A DNA stretch of 10,891 nt from the NCBI GenBank assembly GCA_002316595.1, contig DCDV01000004.1:182772-193662 (forward strand), written 5' to 3'. Positions 7,755 to 10,891 of the stretch are shown one piece after another. Both the position numbers and the translations under genes were made by a program. The notes under the pieces are model-generated. The model saw only the letters and a program-made list of their open reading frames with translations. It was not told where the DNA came from and did no database searches. Each line of letters starts with the position of its first letter. The first letter of the stretch is position 1. Source of the DNA: Mageeibacillus sp. UBA1046 (lineage in GTDB: Bacteria; Bacillota; Clostridia; Saccharofermentanales; DTU023).

Positions 7755-8258
7755 ATGAGTAATAAATTGCCTATAAACCATTCCGACATGCAAATACCTA
7801 TGAACCATTCCGAAATTCAAATGCCTATGAACTATTCCGACATTCAAAAGATCCTGCCCCACCGGTATCCCTTTCTTTTGATCGACCGCGTTCTGGAACT
7901 GGTCCCGGGCGAAAGCGCCGAGGGCATTAAGCAGCTTAGCGGCAACGAGATCTTCTTTCAGGGTCACTTCCCTGATGAACCTATTTTCCCCGGTGTGCTG
8001 CAGATTGAAGCTTTAGCGCAGCTGGGCGGAGTAGCTCTGCTGGTGATGCCGGAAAACCAGGGAAAGCTTCCTCTCTTCACCGGAGTTGAAAAGGCACGCT
8101 TTCGCGGTGTTGTCAGACCGGGCGACACTTTGCATTTATCAACTCAGATCACCAAAATTAGAGGAGACTTCGGTTTCGGCTCCGCAGTGGCAAAAGTCAA
8201 CGACCAAATTGTTTGCCAGGCGGAATTGATGTTTGCTTTAATATATCGCAAGGATTAA
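7755..8258 (+). CDS. fabZ: 3-hydroxyacyl-ACP dehydratase with a triplicated N-terminus
   Basis: Hot-dog-fold dehydratase that converts 3-hydroxyacyl-ACP to trans-2-enoyl-ACP, the substrate of FabK. The hallmark KILPHRYPFLLIDRV and GHFPDEPIFPGVLQIEALAQ motifs are present, with catalytic His71 and Glu85 at the usual 14-residue spacing. At 167 residues it is about 20 longer than typical FabZ (about 140-150). The extra length is a 9-residue unit occurring three times at residues 6-32; the third copy (PMNYSDIQK) is the normal FabZ N-terminus leading into ILPHR. The gene starts 3 bases after the fabF stop. No fabA or fabM is present, so nothing here shows how unsaturated fatty acids would be made. 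Confidence 0.96.
   Translation: MSNKLPINHSDMQIPMNHSEIQMPMNYSDIQKILPHRYPFLLIDRVLELVPGESAEGIKQLSGNEIFFQGHFPDEPIFPGVLQIEALAQLGGVALLVMPENQGKLPLFTGVEKARFRGVVRPGDTLHLSTQITKIRGDFGFGSAVAKVNDQIVCQAELMFALIYRKD
7770..7850 (+). repeat. Three-copy 27-bp in-frame tandem repeat at the fabZ 5' end
   Basis: Three adjacent 27-base units at 7770-7796, 7797-7823 and 7824-7850 encode PINHSDMQI, PMNHSEIQM and PMNYSDIQK. Units 1 and 2 match at 23 of 27 bases and units 2 and 3 at 24 of 27. The unit length is a multiple of three, so the frame is kept. The third unit corresponds to the canonical FabZ N-terminus, suggesting copies 1 and 2 arose by tandem duplication of the start region. Confidence 0.93.
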
Positions 8259-8265
8259 TATTTAG

Positions 8266-8790
8266 ATGAATTTGAATTTACTTAATATGAAGGCGGCGGC
8301 ACTTATGTTAGAAGACAATCTCCATGAAATTTACCTGAAGTTAAAGCTGTATTATTATCGCCGGATTTTCCGCAAAATATCAACTAACGAAGAAGATGCT
8401 TTGACTGCGCTGGAAGCCTTTTGCGCTGAAGCTATTTTCGGACTGGGACACCCCACCGTAACAGAATTCGCCAATTTCATAAATGCTTCCCAGCCTAACG
8501 CTGCCTATAAGATCGCAAATCTTGAGAAAAGGGGGTATATCACTAAAACCAAATCTCCTGAGGACGGACGCATCATCCATCTGAGTGTCACTGACAAATT
8601 CCTGCAGATATACGGCACCAGCGAACGCTACGTCTCAATTCTTGCTAAGCGTATTGAGAAGAACTTTACTCCTGAAGAAGTAGAGAAATTCTCAGACATG
8701 ATGAAGATAATCTCTGACGAGATGATGAGTGAGGTTAATAATTACCTGCGCCGCAAGGCAGACCTGCCTAAGGGTGTAATGCCGGAATAG
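8266..8790 (+). CDS. MarR-family transcriptional regulator, FabT-like by context
   Basis: Predicted winged-helix DNA-binding regulator of 174 residues. A helical N-terminal dimerisation part (about residues 14-58) leads into a helix-turn-helix: TVTEFANFI, then the recognition helix around SQPNAAYKIANLEKRGYI (about 75-92). The wing SPEDGRIIHLSVT (about 97-109) follows, with Asp100 and Arg102 as in MarR proteins, then C-terminal dimer helices. It lies 7 bases after fabZ and is probably co-transcribed. FabT of streptococci, also a MarR protein in a fab cluster, represses fatty acid genes with acyl-ACP as co-repressor, so feedback control of this operon is a reasonable inference. FabT is usually near the head of its cluster, whereas this gene is at the tail. 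The ATG at 8266 (AAGGA 11 bases upstream) is used here; ATG 8305, giving MLEDNLHEIYL, is a plausible later start. Ligand and operator are unknown. Confidence 0.85.
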   Translation: MNLNLLNMKAAALMLEDNLHEIYLKLKLYYYRRIFRKISTNEEDALTALEAFCAEAIFGLGHPTVTEFANFINASQPNAAYKIANLEKRGYITKTKSPEDGRIIHLSVTDKFLQIYGTSERYVSILAKRIEKNFTPEEVEKFSDMMKIISDEMMSEVNNYLRRKADLPKGVMPE

Positions 8791-8848
8791 AATCAAACTT
8801 AACCGGTCTCACCTGTCTCAGTGATTCTCTGACTCAGAACTCCGGTCC

Positions 8849-8877
8849 TTGACTAGCAATTTTTCTCACCCTATAAT
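8849..8877 (+). promoter_or_regulatory. Sigma-A (sigma-70-type) promoter driving the riboswitch leader
   Basis: The -35 box TTGACT (8849-8854) and -10 box TATAAT (8872-8877) are separated by exactly 17 bases. Transcription should begin near 8883-8885. It stands 58 bases after the regulator stop and about 45 bases before the cobalamin aptamer, so it gives the lipoprotein transcript its own start independent of the fab operon. Confidence 0.88.
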
Positions 8878-8886
8878 CTGAATATA

Positions 8887-8915
8887 GTCAATTGCCTCAG
8901 AGCTGGGCGATTGAC
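8887..8915 (+). promoter_or_regulatory. Hairpin at the predicted 5' end of the riboswitch transcript
   Basis: GTCAATTGCC (8887-8896) can pair with GGCGATTGAC (8906-8915) over 10 base pairs including one G-U pair, leaving a 9-base loop. It begins only a few bases after the predicted transcription start and ends about 10 bases before the aptamer. It is not followed by a T-run, so it is not a terminator. A role in 5' mRNA protection or in aptamer folding is inference. Confidence 0.6.
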
Positions 8916-8924
8916 CTCATAAAG

Positions 8925-9082
8925 CGCAGATATAGTGAAAGCTATTGGGAAACAGGTGAGATTCCTGTGCGGTGCCGCCGCTGTAAGCGATTGTGACTAT
9001 GGGATTGGCCGACCACTGACGAAAGTTGGGAAGGTGGCTTATCGAGGACAACCCGAATCGCAAGCCAGAAGACCGATCTGTG
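8925..9082 (+). promoter_or_regulatory. Cobalamin (adenosylcobalamin-type) riboswitch aptamer
   Basis: The conserved cobalamin core is recognisable in order. GGGAAACAGGTGA is at 8947-8959. GCGGTGCCGCCGCTGTAA at 8969-8986 is the conserved P5/L5 region. CCACTGAC is at 9013-9020, GGGAAGGTGG at 9028-9037, and the B12 box AAGCCAGAAGACC at 9062-9074. A closing P1 helix is visible: CGCAGAT (8925-8931) pairs with ATCTGTG (9076-9082). ACAGG/CCTGT (8952-8956 with 8964-8968) and CCAC/GTGG (9013-9016 with 9034-9037) form internal helices. The element lies between a strong promoter and an intrinsic terminator ahead of the lipoprotein gene, so it should switch that gene off when cobalamin is plentiful. Ligand subtype (adenosyl against methyl or hydroxo) cannot be fixed by eye, though the long peripheral architecture favours adenosylcobalamin. 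Confidence 0.95.
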
Positions 9083-9142
9083 ACTTAAAGGAGAAGGATG
9101 CAACGAGCGATTGCTTCCCCTGAAATATTGTCGATAATGCGC

Positions 9143-9182
9143 AAAACGGCTGCGAATCCAGAATTCGCAGCCGTTTTTTTTT
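9143..9182 (+). terminator. Intrinsic terminator forming the riboswitch expression platform
   Basis: A perfect inverted repeat of 15 base pairs (9143-9157 with 9163-9177, loop CCAGA) has the GC core CGGCTGCG/CGCAGCCG, and a run of nine T covers 9174-9182. It is placed after the aptamer and before the lipoprotein ribosome binding site, as in transcription-attenuating riboswitches. Bases 9058-9066 (TCGCA, one bulged A, GCC), overlapping the B12-box region, are complementary to 9148-9155 in the 5' arm. They could act as an antiterminator when no ligand is bound. Confidence 0.93.
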
Positions 9183-9212
9183 GAATATATTTGGGAGCAA
9201 GGCTCAGAACAA

Positions 9213-9219
9213 AAGGAGG
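9213..9219 (+). promoter_or_regulatory. Strong ribosome binding site of the lipoprotein gene
   Basis: AAGGAGG ends 4 bases before the ATG at 9224, near-perfect complementarity to the 16S 3' end with slightly tight spacing. It lies about 30 bases beyond the terminator T-run, so it is not sequestered by the terminator stem. This fits control at the transcription level rather than the translation level. Confidence 0.8.
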
Positions 9220-9223
9220 ATCT

Positions 9224-10891
9224 ATGAAAACAAAAGGAAAGCTTATCACCACACTTATCAGTATCCTGCTGATCTGTACCATGTTCTCTCTAATCGCCTG
9301 CTCAGCAGATGATGCAGAGCCGACCGAGGCAGAGACCACTGCGGCTGAGGCCGCAGTAACTACAACTGCCGAAAGCACAGAAAGTACTATGCCGGAGGAC
9401 GATTCAGCAATTAAGGGCAGGTTTATCCTGGCCGGGGTCGCTGCCGATTCAGAACAAGGCAATCCCTATCAGATCTGGCTTGACATTGATTTTACAGCAG
9501 AAGAAGGAACTGATGCCTGGACCAAGACCACTGAAATCCTGACTGAAGCAGGTTATGCCTATGTAGAGTCAGAATGGGGAAATCACCTGCAAAAACTTAC
9601 CCCTCCGGCTGATTTAGCCGGGCAGACCGAACTGGAAAGCGGCGTCACTAATGGCGAGAATTCTGCCTGGATGTGGTCATACAATGACAATATTGACAAA
9701 TCCGCACATGAACATCTGCTGGAAGACGGTGACGTAATTCGCTGGTATTTCACTAACGACTGGTCGCAGAACTACAATGGTCATCCGGAGAAATTCATAC
9801 CTGAAGAAGGCAATTCGATAGAAGAAAATGCCAATGCAAAAAGACCCGTCGACTTAGACAGCTGGTGGCCGGCCTTTGGCGGTTCCATGGCACACAACAG
9901 CACTAAGCAATTGGACTACCCCCTCAAGGGCTTCGCAGCCAAAGAAGTCTTCGCTTTGCAAAAGGAAGGCGACTGGTTAGATGCTTACTCTGATCCTATC
10001 CAGGTAGATGACTTTATCTATATCGTCTTTTCTGACACTCTCATGAAGCTGAACCGTGATGGCTCTCTGGCAGCCGAGGCAAAATTGCAGTTTCCGATAG
10101 ACTCGACTTCTCGCATAGCTTATGCTGACGGTTTGATTCTCGTTCCTATGAAGTACGGAAAAATCCAGGCCCTCACCGCTGACAGTTTAACCACAGTCTG
10201 GGCAGCTGAAGCGCCCGGCCAGATCCTGATCGATGATCCGGACATGGGAGTGACTATTCCTTACAGCCAGCAGTCTTTGACATCTCTGACAATAAGCGAG
10301 GGAGTAATTTATCAAGGCCTCTGCAACGCCGGCTGGAGCGAACGCTCTCTCGGCGGGGTATACCGGGCTCTCAGCATTGAAGACGGCAGCACTATCTGGG
10401 AATATCGCTCAAATGAGAGCGGCTTCTATTGGAGCGGCGCAGCCTTGAATAAGGGAGTACTGATAGTTGGCAATGATGCAGGTGAGATCTTAGCCTTAGA
10501 CCCGGCTGACGGCGCTGTTATTGATAATATTGCACTGCCCGCCTCCGAAGCCGATGGACTGCCGCCGGTTATCCGCACCAATATGATCGTCTGGGATGAT
10601 TATGTTTATTTTGTGTCGCAGGATGGTAACCTGAACCGTCTGGAAGTTGACGATAACGGTGCTCTGGGCGAATTGACCAGGGTACAGTTCTGCGAAGGCA
10701 GCAGCACTGCCTCTCCCACCATTGTCGATGGCAAAGTATATGTAGGCGGTCTGGACGCTTTCGCCATTATTGACGCTGACAGCATGGCCATCGACAAGAG
10801 CTACGCTCTCGAAGGAGTTTCTCAATCTACTCCGCTGGTTGTGAAAGACGGGGCAGACAACATCTTCGTTTATTTCACCATCAATAAAGAA
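9224..10891 (+). CDS. Riboswitch-controlled lipoprotein: DUF4430 (transcobalamin-C-like) domain plus PQQ-like beta-propeller (3' truncated)
   Basis: The frame stays open for 556 codons to the window end. A lipoprotein signal peptide (KTKGK, a hydrophobic core, lipobox LIAC with Cys26) and an acidic Thr/Ala/Glu-rich tether (about 27-62) imply export and membrane anchoring. Residues about 83-180 match the DUF4430 pattern: an N-terminal strand, a WTKTTEIL helix, a SAWMWSYNDN turn, and LLEDGDVIRWYFTNDW. This family is related to the C-terminal beta domain of transcobalamin and intrinsic factor. From about residue 214 (SWWPAFGGSMAHN, a typical PQQ-propeller opening), repeats of the type GxIYxG...LxALDxxxG follow. 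Six blade-like units are visible (around 255-290, 298-332, 352-394, 400-440, 447-490, 495-530), and a seventh starts at the edge. No PQQ dehydrogenase catalytic motif is seen. The cobalamin riboswitch upstream suggests corrinoid binding or uptake; direct binding is inferred. Confidence 0.9.
   Translation, partial: MKTKGKLITTLISILLICTMFSLIACSADDAEPTEAETTAAEAAVTTTAESTESTMPEDDSAIKGRFILAGVAADSEQGNPYQIWLDIDFTAEEGTDAWTKTTEILTEAGYAYVESEWGNHLQKLTPPADLAGQTELESGVTNGENSAWMWSYNDNIDKSAHEHLLEDGDVIRWYFTNDWSQNYNGHPEKFIPEEGNSIEENANAKRPVDLDSWWPAFGGSMAHNSTKQLDYPLKGFAAKEVFALQKEGDWLDAYSDPIQVDDFIYIVFSDTLMKLNRDGSLAAEAKLQFPIDSTSRIAYADGLILVPMKYGKIQALTADSLTTVWAAEAPGQILIDDPDMGVTIPYSQQSLTSLTISEGVIYQGLCNAGWSERSLGGVYRALSIEDGSTIWEYRSNESGFYWSGAALNKGVLIVGNDAGEILALDPADGAVIDNIALPASEADGLPPVIRTNMIVWDDYVYFVSQDGNLNRLEVDDNGALGELTRVQFCEGSSTASPTIVDGKVYVGGLDAFAIIDADSMAIDKSYALEGVSQSTPLVVKDGADNIFVYFTINKE

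Larger units (their letters stand above)
8791..9223. other. Intergenic regulatory region, no protein gene
   Basis: The 433 bases between the regulator and the lipoprotein gene hold, in order, about 58 bases with no convincing terminator for the fab operon, a promoter, a leader hairpin, the cobalamin aptamer, an expression-platform linker, an intrinsic terminator and a ribosome binding site. Short open frames here overlap the structured RNA and lack their own ribosome binding sites and family signatures. Confidence 0.85.

Noticed and set aside
7770..7850. Possible CRISPR-like or regulatory direct repeats
   Set aside because: The three 27-base units are directly adjacent with no spacers, keep the reading frame and encode the FabZ N-terminus, so this is a coding tandem duplication.
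8251..8290. AT-rich sequence around the regulator start as a FabT-type operator
   Set aside because: It contains TTTGAATTT-like runs but no clear long palindrome, and such AT-richness is common around start codons.
8802..8846. ACCGG/CCGGT inverted repeat as a terminator of the fab operon
   Set aside because: Only 5 base pairs enclose a 35-base interval, and no T-run follows directly. The nearest T-run (8860-8864) lies within the spacer of the promoter.
8935..9123. A 62-codon open frame on the + strand
   Set aside because: It lies entirely over the cobalamin aptamer and its flank, begins inside the P1-P3 region, lacks a ribosome binding site and shows no protein family signature. The RNA structure explains the sequence.
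9085..9462. A 125-codon open frame on the - strand
   Set aside because: It spans the expression platform, the terminator and the lipoprotein signal region. Its Ser/Val/Ala-rich translation mirrors the Glu/Thr/Ala tether codons of the sense gene.
10496..10825. A 109-codon open frame on the - strand
   Set aside because: It is antisense to the beta-propeller coding region, which has repeat periodicity and a continuous frame from a strong start.

Overview
The window holds the 3' part of a type II (dissociated) fatty-acid synthesis operon. A single intergenic region follows, carrying an adenosylcobalamin-type riboswitch, and then the 5' part of a lipoprotein gene that the riboswitch appears to control. 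All genes are on the + strand. The organism is most likely an anaerobic, low-to-mid GC Firmicute of the Clostridia type. This rests on FabK as the enoyl-ACP reductase, the fabH-fabK-fabD-fabG-fabF-fabZ order, a MarR/FabT-like regulator in the cluster, strong AAGGAG ribosome binding sites, a near-consensus sigma-A promoter and a Gram-positive-style lipobox. This is inference; no rRNA or other marker is present.

Positions 1-8790 encode accC (5' truncated), a fused accD-accA, fabH, fabK, fabD, fabG, fabF, fabZ and a MarR-family regulator. The first five genes are packed with 4-14 base overlaps (ATGA, ATGA, a 14-base overlap, GTGA). Later genes have short gaps and strong Shine-Dalgarno sites. Together they make malonyl-CoA (AccC plus AccDA), load it on ACP (FabD), start chains (FabH), elongate (FabF), and reduce, dehydrate and reduce (FabG, FabZ, FabK). 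accB and acpP are not in the window and are presumably upstream or elsewhere. Three proteins carry unusual coding-sequence changes: AccDA is a single polypeptide with a 68-residue acidic linker, FabD has a hydrophilic insert built on a 12-residue tandem repeat, and FabZ begins with a 9-residue unit repeated three times.

Positions 8791-9223 are non-coding and densely regulatory: a near-perfect promoter (TTGACT-17-TATAAT), a 10-bp hairpin at the predicted 5' end of the transcript, a cobalamin aptamer (about 8925-9082), and a strong intrinsic terminator (9143-9182) ahead of the next ribosome binding site. A segment of the conserved B12-box region can pair with the 5' arm of the terminator, which suggests transcription attenuation by cobalamin.

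Positions 9224-10891 encode a lipoprotein that runs off the window. It has a lipobox signal peptide, an acidic tether, a DUF4430 / transcobalamin-C-like domain, and then at least six PQQ-like beta-propeller repeats. With the riboswitch, this makes it a good candidate for a cell-surface corrinoid-capture protein. It is the most interesting item here.
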